NCBI GenBank assembly: GCA_963575745.1
Contig: CAUYUJ010015505.1
Location: 629,896-693,895, forward strand
Direction: 5' to 3'
DNA: 64,000 bases
Origin: Prorocentrum cordatum
Lineage: Eukaryota; Sar; Dinophyceae; Prorocentrales; Prorocentraceae
Below the pieces are notes generated by a model, which saw only the letters and a list, made by a program, of their open reading frames with translations, did no database searches and was not told the DNA's origin. This document shows positions 22,001 to 34,980 of the stretch, piece after piece (within the stretch, counting starts at the first letter, position 1; every line of letters begins with the position of its first letter). The translations under genes were made by a program, and so were the position numbers.

Positions 22001-22830
22001 TCGCCGCGGTAACTCCCCGCCTCGTGCACCAGACGGGGCGTCGATGAATTCGTGGTTGTGCAGTCCGCCGCGTCAAGCGCGGCCGCGGCCGCGCGCAGCA
22101 ATCCCTCGTCCCATGTCTGTGACGCGCGCGGTTCACCTACAACGCCAAGCGAAAGACTGGGCGGGCGCAAAGACACACGCGCCGCACGAACCTCGGAGTT
22201 CCGGCCTCCCGCCCTGGATCTCTCTGCCCACGACGGCGCGCCACCGCGTCGAAGTGTAGTGGCAACTGCGGCCGCTCATCCAGCGAACTCGCACGCGCGG
22301 CCACCTGCGCCGCTCAACCGCAAGGCCGCGCCGCCACGCGCTTCGGGCAAATCGCACCTGCAGCGCGCGCTGCTTGTGACACCACGCTTGGGACACCACA
22401 GTGATCTACAGCTCGTCTGGTCATCCAAGACCTCACACGTGCGCGTCGCATGGACAAGCGCGCGATGACGCCCGCACGCGCGGCAACGGCGGGCGAGACC
22501 AAGCCGCAACGGAGGTGCCCCTTGCCGAACGTGGCGGGACACCAATCCAGCCGAGCGTGAGCGGCGCCCCTCCCAACCCTGGGCGGCGCACGCGCCCCCT
22601 CGCGCGCGCCCGCCCATGCAAGCAAGGCGGACTTCGCGACGCCTCGCGCCCATCGCTTGGGCTCGCGTCGCCCCGCGCCGCTGTGCGTCGCGCGGCGCCC
22701 CCTTCCTTTCGCCCAGGCAATGGAGATGGGGCGCCCTCCTCGCCGTTTCGTGCCCGCGATCAACGTTGCACGACGATCACCCACACCACAATCAACCAGA
22801 TCGAACACACATTCTCCACGGGACCCCATT
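22001..22830. other. GC-rich DNA, no gene recognised
   Basis: Ala/Arg-rich frames are open on both strands with no convincing protein features. Confidence 0.5.
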
Positions 22831-23095
22831 GGCGGCGACCGGCAAAATAACACATCGCGACAAGCAGGGCCAGCGGGAGAAAAAAACCCGATGGGCGCGA
22901 CCAAGGGAACGCAACAACCAGAGCGAGCGGAACCTGGCATGCGGGCGGCGACCAGGACATCGTAACAGCCAGGGCTTGCGGAAATCGAGGGCCTGTGGGT
23001 GGCCAGCAGCAAGTCGCAACAGCCTTGGCCAGCGGGTTCCTGGGCCCGTTAGGACGGCCACCAGGAACTCGCAGCAACCATGTGCAGTATCCTTG
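22831..23095 (+). repeat. Tandem repeat of about 54 bp, five units
   Basis: Units start at 22831, 22894, 22944, 22998 and 23052, each beginning GG(C/T/A)(G/C)G-CCA/ACC-like and containing CGCAACA or CGTAACA. The copies are diverged. Confidence 0.55.
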
Positions 23096-23965
23096 TCCAA
23101 TCGTGCAAGTACCGCTGAGGGCACGCAATTCTCGGGGAATCGAATGGAATTGACCACCCGTGCTGGTCCCACCTCTGCATCCTATCCTTGGCAAGCCTGG
23201 TAAACGTTTTGCTCCAAGCCGAGTATGGACATATCCACATTCGCCCTAAGGCCGAAATCATTGTTGCAATTGCCCGCGTATGGCCGTAAGGTGCGAGAGC
23301 CAAGGGCCTGTTCGTCATGAGCAAGGAAGGTGAATCTCTGTCGCTACGTGATCAGAAGCGACGTAGGGCTCTGGCACGTGGTAAAAAAACATGTTGTTCA
23401 CAACTCGTGTGTGTGGTGGGGGGAGGATTTGGTCTTCTTGCCATGCGCGCCCGAATCTCACACTGCCTCAGCTTGACCCGTCAACGACAAACATCTGCAG
23501 TTGGTATTATCTCACTCTGCATCTCAGTATAGACAAACCTGTCCCTGAGAAGGAGGAAGAGCTTCGCGGAGAGAGTATGGCAGAGAAGGACAAACATGAA
23601 GAGGGATGGGATAAGGAAAGGAGGAACATGTCTATGTGTGGGGGAGGAGGACGACTACGAGTAAGAGGAAGAAACTACCAGATGGGGGGTGCTAGCGAGG
23701 TTAACAAGGAAAAGGAGGTCCCCAGAACTCCCCAGAACCATTTCGAACAATATCATACCATCAATCCTGACCCTCCTCTCATCTCGATCCCACTTCTAAT
23801 TACACTCTCCGATCCCTCCCCACAATCTCGTCTTGCTCCTCCTCTTCCTCCTCCCTCTCCTCCTCCCTCTCCCGCTTCCTCCGCTTCATCTCCTCTCCTC
23901 TCCCTCTGCCTGTTCCGACCCTACCCCCTCCACGCTATACCCCAGACCCCCGACGCCATGATCCT
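23096..23965. other. No gene recognised
   Basis: This is mixed-composition DNA. From about 23750 it is pyrimidine-rich (CTCC). Nothing is recognisable. Confidence 0.5.
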
Positions 23966-24095
23966 TTCATGACAAGACCCCCAGAGGTCCAGAACCATTC
24001 CCCAGGACTGGCGTTTCACCCCGCGCCGCTCGTTGACGACCCCGAGACCCGGCAAGGGCCCCCGGAGGCCGAGAATACCGAGAAACTCCCCGTCG
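23966..24095 (-). repeat. Dispersed repeat 'G', reversed copy
   Basis: This is the reverse complement of sequence also present at 25395-25545 and 41255-41395. Shared landmarks, read in the plus-strand orientation of the other copies, are CGGCCTC, GGCCCTTACCGG, CTCGGGACC, a GACTC-GGA-AAAA segment, GGGTC-GGACCT and CGCGTC-TGA. Confidence 0.6.
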
Positions 24096-24398
24096 AGATT
24101 CTCTCAGGGCCCGAGGGGGTCTGGGACCCGAGACCCGTGGGCAGGACGGGGGGATCTTCTTTCCCGCCGCGCGCGCCACGAGCGGGCGCCCTCCCCCGGC
24201 GGGCGCGCGCGCGCGCGCGCGCACCTCGTCCAGCAGGAGCAGGCGGTGGTTGGCGCTCTGCCTGCCCCCCCGGCGGGCGGTGGTTGCCCGCGGCGGGCGG
24301 GAATCTGAAAGAGAAGCGTGGCGCGAGGACGAAGGGACACGGGTGGGGCGGGGGGGGGAGGGGCCCAGGCCAGACCCCCTCGCGCTGTGGAAAAGACA

Positions 24399-24595
24399 TC
24401 CTCCTCCTCCTCCTCCTCCTCCTCCTCCTCCTCCTCCTCCTCCTCCTCCTCCTCCTCCTCCTCCCCCTCCTCCTCCTCCTCCCTCCTCCCTCCTCCCCTC
24501 CCTCCTCCTCCTCCCTCCTCCTCCTCCCTCTCCCTCCCCCCCTCCTCCTCCTCCTCCTCCTCCTCCTCCTCCCTCCTCCCCCCTCCCCCCTCCTC
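24399..24595. repeat. (CTC)n microsatellite
   Basis: About 200 bases of CTC/CCT triplets. Poly-Leu, poly-Pro and poly-Ser frames over it are artefacts. From 24096 to 24398 there is a (CG)n run at about 24208-24221 and no gene. Confidence 0.95.
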
Positions 24596-24599
24596 GCAC

Positions 24600-25169
24600 T
24601 TCTCGGGAGGCTTCTCGCTGTTTTCGACCTGCTGAAAGGCGGAGCGCGAGGAGGAAGGGAGACGGGTGGGGATCGGGAGTGGACAGAACCCCCTTCAGTA
24701 AAACGTGGTCTCGTGAAAACGGCCTTGGGCCCAGACCTGGCGGGCGCAGGCCTGGAAAGCGACGGCCGCAGCGCCCTCTCGAGGACCGAAAACGGACAAT
24801 TCACTCATCGACGTGTCAGGGTGGGGGGCCCCGTCCACCCCCGACTGCCCCTCGCTGAGCTGGATGCGCGGATGGTCATTCGCCCTTTTCCTTGGCTTGT
24901 GGCTGTTTGGGGCTTCCTTGGGGAACTCTTGGGAACCTCTGGGGGAAGTCTCTCTTGGGGACTCTTGGGAACCTCTCTTCTCGGGGCCCTCGTCGTGGAG
25001 CTCTGATCTGCGAGGAAGAGGAGGAGGGGGGGGGGTGAAAGGGCGGAGGACGGGGTCTACAAGCCAAGGAAAAGAGCGGATGACAATCCGCGCATCCAGC
25101 TTAGCGAGGGGCAGCCGAGGGGAGGGGGGAGGAGCCCAGGCCGTACCCTCTCGCGTTGCGACAGAAACC
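24600..25169. other. No gene; short direct repeats
   Basis: It contains small duplications such as TTGGGGACTCTTGGGAACCTCT (24955-24976, also partly at 24917-24938). No protein or RNA gene is recognised. Confidence 0.45.
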
Positions 25170-25545
25170 GCGCCACGGGAGGCCTTTCGCTGGTATTCTC
25201 GGCCTCTGGGGGCCCTTCCAGCGGAGGTCAGTCCACAAGAAACCTTCCACAAGAAACCCAACCCTGAGACCCCAGGACGCCCACTGATTTTTTGGTGAGG
25301 GAACGTCACGCTTTCAATCGCAAAACCATCGAAACCCAAGAAACCCAGGGCACCCTGGAGGCAAGCAGGGTGTTTCTTGGCATGGGCCCCACCCTGTATT
25401 TTCGGCATCTGGGGGCCCTTACCGGTCCTCGGGACCGTGAAAAACGACTCGGGACAAAAAGCCCTTTCCGGCGAGTGGGTCCGGACCTTTGGGCGTCGCG
25501 TCTTGAACAAATCCTGACGTCGGGGGTCTGAGAAGGGGGAGGAGC
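25170..25545 (+). repeat. Dispersed repeats 'B' and 'G', adjacent
   Basis: Repeat B (about 25190-25393) contains CACAAGAAACCCAACCCTGA, then GAAACCCAGGGCACCCTGG, then GTTTCTTGGCATGGGCCC. It matches 30185-30370 and 30510-30735. Repeat G (25395-25545) follows directly and matches 41255-41395 and, reversed, 23966-24095. The adjacency suggests modules of one larger family. Confidence 0.6.
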
Positions 25546-25977
25546 CGGTGGGGGGGCCGGGGGGATGAAGGAGGGAAGCCCTGGGGAGACTGCGGAAGAA
25601 GTACGACAGTGTGCTCGGACATCGGAGCTGCGTCAGGCTTCCATCTGGCCTGGCAGCAGCATGGGCCGCAGCAAGAGTTCGGCACTCGCCCATCCGCCCT
25701 AGTGTTTGCTGCACTGCTATGGGCACGCATGACGACTGCGGGCACATACCTGAGGCCAGCCAGCTGACTTACGTCCTGTTCTGGTTTAGCTGCCGCAGGC
25801 CTACGCTCACAAGACAATGTCGCCGCCACCAGGCTGGCAACCATCCACAACATGACGACCCATGCAAGGCCAATCTCATCTACATGCAACAAGAGTGTGC
25901 GACTGATGACGCTCCGCCCCACCCACCCTCAGCCGTCCTGGCACACACAAGCCCAAACTGCTGCAAACACACATACA

Positions 25978-26015
25978 TTCACACACACACACATTCAAAC
26001 ACACGCACTCACGCA

Positions 26016-26047
<32 letters not shown>

Positions 26048-26070
26048 CATAGGCCCCCCACACATACACA
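25978..26070. repeat. (CA)n / (CGCA)n microsatellite
   Basis: CA dinucleotides interrupted by CGCA tetranucleotides. The stretch 25550-25977 holds no recognised gene. Confidence 0.9.
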
Positions 26071-26093
26071 CACACAGTGCACCTGCCACCTGG

Positions 26094-27458
26094 CTACGGC
26101 AATGCACTATGGTAGCCCACCGCAAGTCTGCATTCTCTCCCCTCGGCGCGACATGATGGCGCAAAAGCCACTTGCGGCATGTTTTCGGCATGGTATCCGA
26201 GGGTGCCGCTGGCGTGGCGCGGGGCGAAGAGGAATGCCATGAGCTCCACCCTCAGGACCGTCTGTGGCGAGCCTGGCAGGCTGGCGACGATGCCCGCCGC
26301 AACGCGGAGCGCACCAAGGTCCTGCAGCGAGCCCTGCATGGCCGCCGCGCCAAATCCGTATTGCCGCAAGCGCAGGTCCGACCTGAACTCGCCGCTCGAG
26401 CCGTCGCCGACTAAGTCCAGGAAGCCGTCCGCGCCTTTCGCGCTTGCCACGGCCTCGGTCCAGTCGCCCACGTCGTACCCGAAATCATGGACATCCCCGG
26501 GGTTCGCGTGCCCCGTCCAACTGTCACGCGGCACTCCTTGCAGCCAGAGGCTAAGCCGCAGTATCAGTGCCACCATTGCCCTCCGCCTTCTTCTCGAGGA
26601 GGCCCCGGGTGCCGGTGTGGCCTTCGCGCCCCACGCTGCACGAGTGCTGCCAGACCCCATGCGGCAGGGTCTCCTCAGAGAGCCCTCAGCGCGGACCAAG
26701 GAGCAAGACGTCGAAACCGAGGCGTTCTGCCCCACTCGCGGCCAAGATGCGCCTGGCATCACCCACGCGTGTAAGACCCAGGAACTATGCTCTCCGTGTC
26801 GCTGGAGACGCCCCAGTTGCATCGTCGCCTGGTACTGCCAAGCATCTGCCATGTATCCTCGATGTCCAAGAGCCAAGTCGTAGCCGAGAGGGCATCCCAG
26901 CCAGCGGAGAGCACCCTGCAGATGACGGCCGAACTGGCTCGTCTTACCTGGGGCAAGCGCTTGTGTGACAGCTTCTTCGTCAGCTCCTTGTGCAAGATGT
27001 GCTAAACTCGCTTCATTCGGCATCGATGCTCAGGATGCCAGATGCAGAACTGCAGCGAATCCGCAAGCAGCTGTCGAAGCAACGCAACTACAGAGTCATG
27101 AACTCCCTGGGTGAGGGCGAGCAAATGAGTCAGGCAACCTTCCGAAGCCCGTCACTGCTATGGCGCGGCTTGCTTGTCTCCTGAGCCGCAGCAGCACTGA
27201 GGGGACAGCTCGAAGCATCTGGTGCCCATAGACCAAGGCGCGCTGAGCTCCCGAATTGTTCATCTTGGCATGTTTGCCCAAATCTGGGCTTCGTCCTTGC
27301 AGACGACAAGGCCGACCCTCTCTCCACAAAGTCCACTGCAATCCCACTGACCTGCTCCGCGTTCGCGGCCTACTTCGTTGCGTCCATGTCCGCGGCGAGA
27401 TGATGGGCATGCCCGGGCTCACAAGAAGCACGTTGCTCAATTTGCGGCGGGCCCCCAT
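26094..27458 (-). pseudogene. LINE (non-LTR) retrotransposon 3' fragment with RNase H
   Basis: The minus-strand frame 27023-26094 (309 codons) carries a decayed RNase H domain: 'VGDGSSGEFRSDLRLRQYGF' holds the first Asp (usual form TDGS), and 'TVLRVELMAFL' holds the Glu position (usual form PRAEL). This DGS ... D-RLR-GWG ... QTV-R-EL pattern is typical of RNase H domains attached to dinoflagellate LINE polymerases as I know them. Upstream (27458-27000, other frames) Arg-rich sequence such as 'LLRLRRQASRAIAV' may be the end of the RT region. Later catalytic residues are not recognisable. It is frame-broken and truncated at both ends. Confidence 0.45.
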
Positions 27459-27775
27459 TCACAAGAGGGTTTGCCTGCGCCCACAAATCCTGGAGTCATT
27501 CATCAGTCCCATTGAAACTCAACCTGCTCCCCTCCCATTTCTGCTCGTCCGTCCTCGCGGCTGCCAGCCCGTCGACAATCCCCCGTCGCTCCTCTGCAGA
27601 GAGGACAAGCAGAGCGCTTTCCACCTGTCGGTCTTTGAGGTGCTGCCAGTGACCCTTGCGAGGGGAAAGCGTCAGGAGGGAAGGGTGAGGCATACGGAAG
27701 AAGTACGGAACAGCAAGGAACGCGAGGAATCAGGGGATGAAGCGGCACGGAATGAAATAACCAAGAAACAAGCAT

Positions 27776-29165
<1,390 letters not shown>

Positions 29166-30180
29166 CATAATGTTAAGAAATCTAATACAAACTGGTCGGT
29201 TGTTTGGTAGCGGGTGTGTGTCGTTGTGCTGTCCTGTTCTACGTGTTGTGTGACTTGCTTCTGCGTTGCTGTGTGTCTGACGGTGTCCGGTCCTTGTTTG
29301 TCGTGCTCCTGTGCTGCCATGCGTGTGGGAACTTGTTGGTCAGCTGAGCTATGAGAGGTGGAAGCTGAAGAAAGAGAAGGGTGGAAGAAGGAGGAAGAGG
29401 AAGAGGAAGACGACAGGACGGAACAGCCGGGTGTAGAAACTCCAAGAACGCAAACAACAGTCAAACAAAACAGCTAAACTTGTATGAGGATTCTCCAAAT
29501 ACGGAAACCATTATCTCATAACTTGATCCGAGATGGGGGTCGTCGGCCTGGGAATTGAACATAATTGGAAAACCAATCAAAAACAACATAAGCAAGTTCC
29601 TGACGAATCCTGCCGAGGATTCCCAAACCTATAAAACAGTCACTTCGCAACGCAGCCTGCTCAAATCTGGATTCCCAGGCCGACGACCCCCACACCGACT
29701 AAGTTGCGAAATGGCTGTTTTGATGAGGGCGTTGGGGGCCCTGACGACGAGTGCTTGGAGTTTGTGTTGGGGCGGTTGTTCCTTCAATGGTTTGGCAGCG
29801 TTGGCGGGCGACCAGGGGGAGCAAGGGGGGGGGGGTTGAGAATCAGCTCACGTAGCTGATTGTCCCGGCGCCTCCCGGCGCCAGGAGGCGCCCATGTATC
29901 GAAGAAGGGGCCCGGCGGCGGGGCCGAAACCGGCTGCATGCAGCAGATCTCGCACCCCCCCCCTTCCCCTCTATCTCCCCCCCCCCCCCCCTTTCCCTTC
30001 GGCCCGACACCTCCGACTGCCCCCCGGGAGGTCCCGCGGGGCGCCGCCTCCCAAGGGGCCACGAGGCTGCGCCTCGCCTCGCCGTGGACTGCCAGGCGGC
30101 GACACGGCCCCCCTTCCGTTCTCGCGTGCTCGCTGGGAGCGGGCGGAGCGCCGCCACGAGACGCACAGGGACAGACGAAG
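29166..30180. other. No gene recognised
   Basis: 29170-29700 has more balanced composition with AT-rich patches. 29828-29840 is a G run and 29957-30000 a C run. No domain, RNA gene or repeat family was identified. Confidence 0.5.
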
Positions 30181-30184
30181 GCTA

Positions 30185-30735
30185 ACCACAGTGGGGGCTC
30201 GGCCACAAGAAACCTCCGCCAGAAACCCAACCCTGAAATCTGTTCCACGAAAGTCCAAGATTGTCGATCGAAAATCATCCAGATCTTATTGGGGATCCAT
30301 CGAAGTCCAAGAAACCCAGGGCACCCTGGCAAAATCCAATTGGTTTTTTGGCACGCGCCCCCACTGTTTATGGCGGATTTCGAAAGCCGAGCGTCCGGTT
30401 GCTTCCGCTGGCGGAGGCGGCCTCGTTCTACTTCTCCGCCGACCTTCCGCCGCCTTTTCGCGGCGGAAGAGATGACAACTCATGCAATCCTCGAAGGCAG
30501 CGCCGTTTTTGGAACGCCCCTTCCAGCGCGGGCGCGGCCGCAAGAAACCCTCGCAAGAAACCCAACCCTGAGAACCCGTGCGCGAGGTGCACCTGAGGGG
30601 AAACCCGGAGCACCCTGAACGCAGCAGCTCCTTCAACGGCTGCGGGGAGTCACCGCGCAGCGCGAGGAGCGAAGAAACCCAGGATACCCTGACGAAAAGC
30701 ACACGGTTTCTTGATGCGCGCCCGCACTGTATGTC
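30185..30735 (+). repeat. Dispersed repeat 'B', two further copies
   Basis: The copies lie at about 30203-30370 and 30536-30735. Each has GAAACCCAACCCTGA near the start, GAAACCCAGG(G/A)(C/T)ACCCTG in the middle and GGTTT(C/T)TTG-G-CGCGCCC near the end, as in 25190-25393. The spacer contains Phe/Arg-rich frames and no gene. Confidence 0.6.
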
Positions 30736-30904
30736 CTCCTTGGAGACGTGCGTCCGACCCGAACAATAGCGAGCGCTGTGGCCAGACAGCGCCCGCAACG
30801 ACACACATGCTATAAGATTTCCCGGTGTCCGCGTCGCCCCTGAAGGGGCGACGCACATATAGTATAAGTATGTTGGGGTGACGTCGATCTCACAGGAATC
30901 GCAA

Positions 30905-31085
30905 ATCGGCCGCACTCCCGGGGGTGCTGCCAACAACTAAACCGTCGACGCTTCCGCGTGTGCCTGGGAGGTCCAGCGGAGCGACGACCTACAAGTACCA
31001 CGACCACGCCTCACTCCTGGGGGCTGCCAACAACGAAACTGCCGCCACTCTCGTGACCTCGGGGAAGGTCCAGCGGAGCGCCGCG
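30905..31085 (+). repeat. Satellite of about 110 bp, outlying units
   Basis: Two units share GGGTGCTGCCAACAAC / GGGGCTGCCAACAAC and GAGGTCCAGCGGAGCG / AAGGTCCAGCGGAGCG with the main array at 31560-32765. Confidence 0.5.
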
Positions 31086-31559
31086 CTGACTTTTCGGCCG
31101 CTCTTCCGTCATTCTCCTGCCCTTCGTTCGCTCTCCCTTCCTCTTCGAGCCTGATGCCTCATTCCTCGTCCTTCTGTTGCTTTTCTGTGAGCTGTACATC
31201 GCGCAAGCATCCCACGTATCCCTCACAACAAATGACGCTTTCTGTATTGCTGTCATCCATAGAAATATGGGTAAGCTGCCTTGGTCACTTAGCGCACATG
31301 GGTTGGTACGTCGCAGGGTTATTCCGGGGAGCAATCAGCCCACCGCATGCGACGAATTGTCTTCAAACCCCCCTGTGGTGGGTTCTCGTGTTGGAACAAT
31401 CACTGTGGTCCCCGTCCTCAACTCTCCTCTCCTCCTCGTCCTCCTCCTCCTCCGCCTCCTCCTCCTCCGCCTATCCCTCCTCCTCCTCCTCCTCCTCCTC
31501 CTCCTCCTCCTCCTCCTCCTCCTCCTCCTCCTCCTCTTGTCCTACCTCATTACGCATGC
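31086..31559. other. No gene; contains a (CTC)n run
   Basis: (CTC)n at about 31440-31535 separates the two parts of the 110-bp satellite. The rest is unremarkable. Confidence 0.6.
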
Positions 31560-32765
31560 TTTCGCCACATTCGCGGGCTCCTTGGAGGCCAGCGGAGTGG
31601 CGTCTTACGCACACCGAGGCTAGACCTCGCAAGCCACTGAGGGTGCTTCCAGCTGTGCAACTATCACAACTTTCGCGTGCCTCTGGGAGGCTCAACGGAA
31701 TTGCGTCTTACGCACATCCAGGCAGACCTCGCCGTCCATGGGGGTGCTTCCACCTGTGCAACTGTCGCCACGTGCGTGGGTTCCTGGGCGGCTCAGCGGG
31801 GTGGCGTCCTACGCACATTCAGACGAAATCTTGCGCGCCCCTGCAGGTGCTTCCACCTGTGCAAAGGTCGCCACCTTCGTCGGCTGCTAGGAGGCCCAGC
31901 GGAGTGGCGTTTTACGCACACCAAGACTAAAACCTTGCCGTCCCTCGGGGTACTGCCACCTGCGCAACTGTCGCCACTTTCGTGAGCTCCTGGAAGGCCC
32001 AGCACAGTAGTTTCTTTACGCACACCCAGGCTAGGCCTCGCCTGCGAAACTGTGGCCGTTTTCGTGGGCTCCTGGGGTGGCGTCTTAACCATACCAAGAC
32101 TAAAACCTCGGCGTTCCTAGGGGTGCTGCCACCTGCGCAACTACCGCCACTTGCGTGAGCTCTTGGAGGCCCCGCGGAGTAGCGCTTTACGCACGCCCAG
32201 TCTAGACCTTGCCGGCCATGGGGGTGTTTCCACCTGTGCAACTATCGCCACTTTCGTGAGCTCCTGGGGGAGCTAGCGGAGTGGCGTACTACGCGCACCC
32301 AGACTAGACCTCGCCGTCCCTGGAGGTATACCTACCCGTGCAACTGCTGCCACATCCGTTTGCGTGGTGCCCTGGGGGTGGAGGCAGCGATGTGGCGTCC
32401 TACGCACACCCAGACGAGGTCCTGTGCGTGGCTGGGGGTGCTTCCGCCTGCGCAAAGGTCGCCACTTCTGTGGGCTCCAGGAAGGCCGAGCGAAGTACTG
32501 TCTTACGCACATTCAGCGTAGACCTCGCGGCTCCCTCGGGGTGCTGCCACCTGCGCAACCGTCGCTACGACCGTGGGCTCCGAGAGGTCTCTTGGAGTGG
32601 TGCATTACGCGCACCCCGGCTAGACCTCGCGCGCACACCCAGGCTAGACATACCGGCTCCATGGGGGTGTTGCCACGTGCGCAACTGTAGTCACTTTCGT
32701 GAGCTCCTAACAGGGCCAACGGAGCGGATGTGCACGCAGACTCATTCTAGACCTCGCTGCTCCCT
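31560..32765 (+). repeat. Satellite array of about 110 bp, about eleven units
   Basis: Each unit reads roughly GGGGGTGCTTCCACCTGTGC, AACTGTCGCCACTTTCGTG, GGCTCCTGGGAGGCCCAGCG, GAGTGGCGTCTTACGCACAC, CCAGACTAGACCTCGCCGTC. Copies vary by point changes and small indels. Because the unit is not a fixed multiple of three, open frames come and go. I see no reason to call any of them genes. Confidence 0.75.
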
Positions 32766-33109
32766 GGAGGGTCGATTGTCGCGGTCATCCCAATTGCGGC
32801 CTGAGTTGCGAGAGCGCGTGCGTGAAATGGCGGCGTTGACTGTTGTCCTACGTTATGTGCCGAAACGTTCAAGAAGGACTCAGATGTTTAAAATGTGTTC
32901 TTCTGTATGGAGCGTGCCTATTGGTAGTCGCCCCGCGTTTAGAAAGGGTTGGATGTGTTTCGGGTAAGGCGCTCGCCGCAAGCGCCGATTTGGTCGTGGG
33001 TGGGTCGCGGATAGGTCGCGGGTGGGTCGCGGGGGTGATCGCGGGGCGAGGCGCGGGGACGACAACGATAACACCACATACATAATCATGTTGAGACTAT
33101 TCGCTGTTC
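32766..33109. other. No gene; short GGGTCGCGG repeats
   Basis: At about 32990-33035 a GTGGGTCGCGG-like unit repeats four or five times. Nothing else is visible. Confidence 0.5.
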
Positions 33110-34065
33110 GTTGCTCGCGTGTAGATCCAAACAAACGATGTCCGGCCTCTTCGTCTTCGGTCGTACCCCCTTGGGCATATCGATCGTCCATGCCTGCCAC
33201 GTGTAGTCGGCGCGACCTCTGAAACAGGAGGAGGACGAGGGAAAAGGAGCAGGGAGAGAGCGAGGAAAGGAGGAATCACAGAGCAGGGAGGGGGGCAACA
33301 AGGAGGGAGGGGAAGGGGAGCACCCGCGCGAGCGGAAAATCCGACGTGGGTGAGCTGGCCCGGAGGCGCTTCGCGGTGCATCGGCAGCTGAAGCCGAAGC
33401 CAAAGCTGAAGTGCACAGAGAAATGGAAAGGGCCCACCCTGCGGGTTTGGCTGACAGCACGTCGTTGGGCGGTGATGCAGCCTCCCCTGAGCACAGGGGG
33501 GAGAAGGGAGGGAGGAGGACTGACGCCGAGGAAGATACAACAGGAGGGGGGAGGAGGGAGGAGCCGCAACTCTTGCAAGCGGGCCCTGACGGCCGGGTCA
33601 AACGGGCCAGCCCTGGCTGACCGGTCGGGCGGGCGGACCCCAGCGGGCGGGTCGCACTTGCGGGGCACTCAGACGGGACGGAGGGCTGCCAAGCACGCGG
33701 GGGCGGGCGGACCCCGACGGACAGGTCGGGCAAGCGGGTGCTGACGAACGGGTCGGGCGGGCGGGCCCTAACGAGCGGGTCGGGCGGGCGAACCCTGGCG
33801 CGCGGGTCGGGCGGGACGTTGAGGCGGGCGGGCGGGCCTCGAGCAGGCGAACTGGCAGACTCTGACGGGCCGGTTGGGCGGGCAAACCCCAAAGGACCGG
33901 TCGGGCGGGGGAGCCCTGACGGGCGGGTCGGGCGGGCGGGGCGCTGAAGCGATCTCTGCACATTGCGAAGAAGCCTCGGGCGATAGCACGAGTCACGAGC
34001 AACTTGCGAGGAAGCCTCGTGCGAGAGCGAGATGGCTGGGGATCGAGGGCTCGGCGCCTGAACCA
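33110..34065 (+). repeat. Dispersed composite repeat, copy 2, with expanded GC minisatellite
   Basis: It is collinear with 8828-9330: the CTTCGTCTTCGGTCGT-ACCCCCTTGGG block is at 33150-33176 and the 'GAAGCCTCGGGCGATAGCACGAG' type end block at about 33968-34030. Between them a minisatellite of about 25-32 bp, rich in CGGGTCGGGCGGGCG, fills about 33590-33945, whereas copy 1 has only about 70 GC-rich bases there. Confidence 0.5.
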
Positions 34066-34239
34066 ATCCCACAAGCCCTCTGGGCGCAGGTGGTCTAACG
34101 ATGTGTTTCCTCACGCTTCCAAAAACCCCTCCTCTCTTCAGGGAGGAGTACCCTCCCCCTCCCCTCCCAAAGGTTTTTTTTTTTCGTAGGGGTGTCGCGA
34201 AGTGTTAGAGGATCCTTTTTCGCCCAAGATCGCTCTCAG

Positions 34240-34980
34240 AGGGCCCTCGATGCTCCAGGATGGCCTCCAAGATGCCTCAAGATAGCGCAAGATCGCTCAA
34301 GATGACCTCCATCTTGCCTCCAAGAGGCTCCAAGAGGGCCACAAGACAGTTCTACGTGCTTTTGGAGACCCTTTAGGACCTCCCCGAAAAGCCCAAATCC
34401 TTCAAATACCGAGAGCGAATTCATGGTTTTTGCCGTCTCACCTTTTCGCTGCCGATGCGCAGTTGAGACCTCAAGATGGCCCCAAGATGGCCCAAGAGAG
34501 CTCAAGGAGGGTCCCAGGAGGCCCCCAAGACGGCCCCAAGACCGCCCAAGATCGCCCCAAGAGAGGCGCCCAAGAGCGCCCCAAGGGGGGCACTCGAACC
34601 CTTCTTTTTGATCGATGGCCTCCAAAATGGCCCCAGGAGGCCCCAGGAAAACGCCAAGACAACCCCAGGAGGGCCCCAAGAGGGCTCCAAGACCTCCCAA
34701 CAGAGACTCAAGAGACCCCAAGACCCCCTAAAAGTACTTCAACAGAGCTCAAAGATGCGATGGTTGAAGATTCCCGAGGGGGGGGGGGGGGGGGGGCGAA
34801 ATCGGATCTGTGATGCCTGCTCTCCAACACTGCCCCACGACGCCCTCCAAGGCCCGAAAATTCCCAAGAGGGCTCCCAGACGCAGGGCCCGACACAAGAG
34901 CCCCAAGAGGACCAGAAGACCTTCGAAACAGGCCCCAAGAAGCATCAAAAGGACCCCAACGGAGCACCAGTACCAACAGC
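34240..34980 (+). repeat. CCCAAGAGG/CCAAGATGGC repeat block
   Basis: Dense short units of CCAAGA(T/G)GGCC and CCCCAAGAGG with a period of about 10-12, broken by a unique insert at about 34360-34455 and a G run at 34781-34796. A similar insert-within-block arrangement occurs at 51560-52150. Confidence 0.6.

Noticed and set aside
24016-24804. Long Arg/Gly-rich frames on both strands
   Set aside because: They cross the CTC microsatellite and a CG run and contain no domain.
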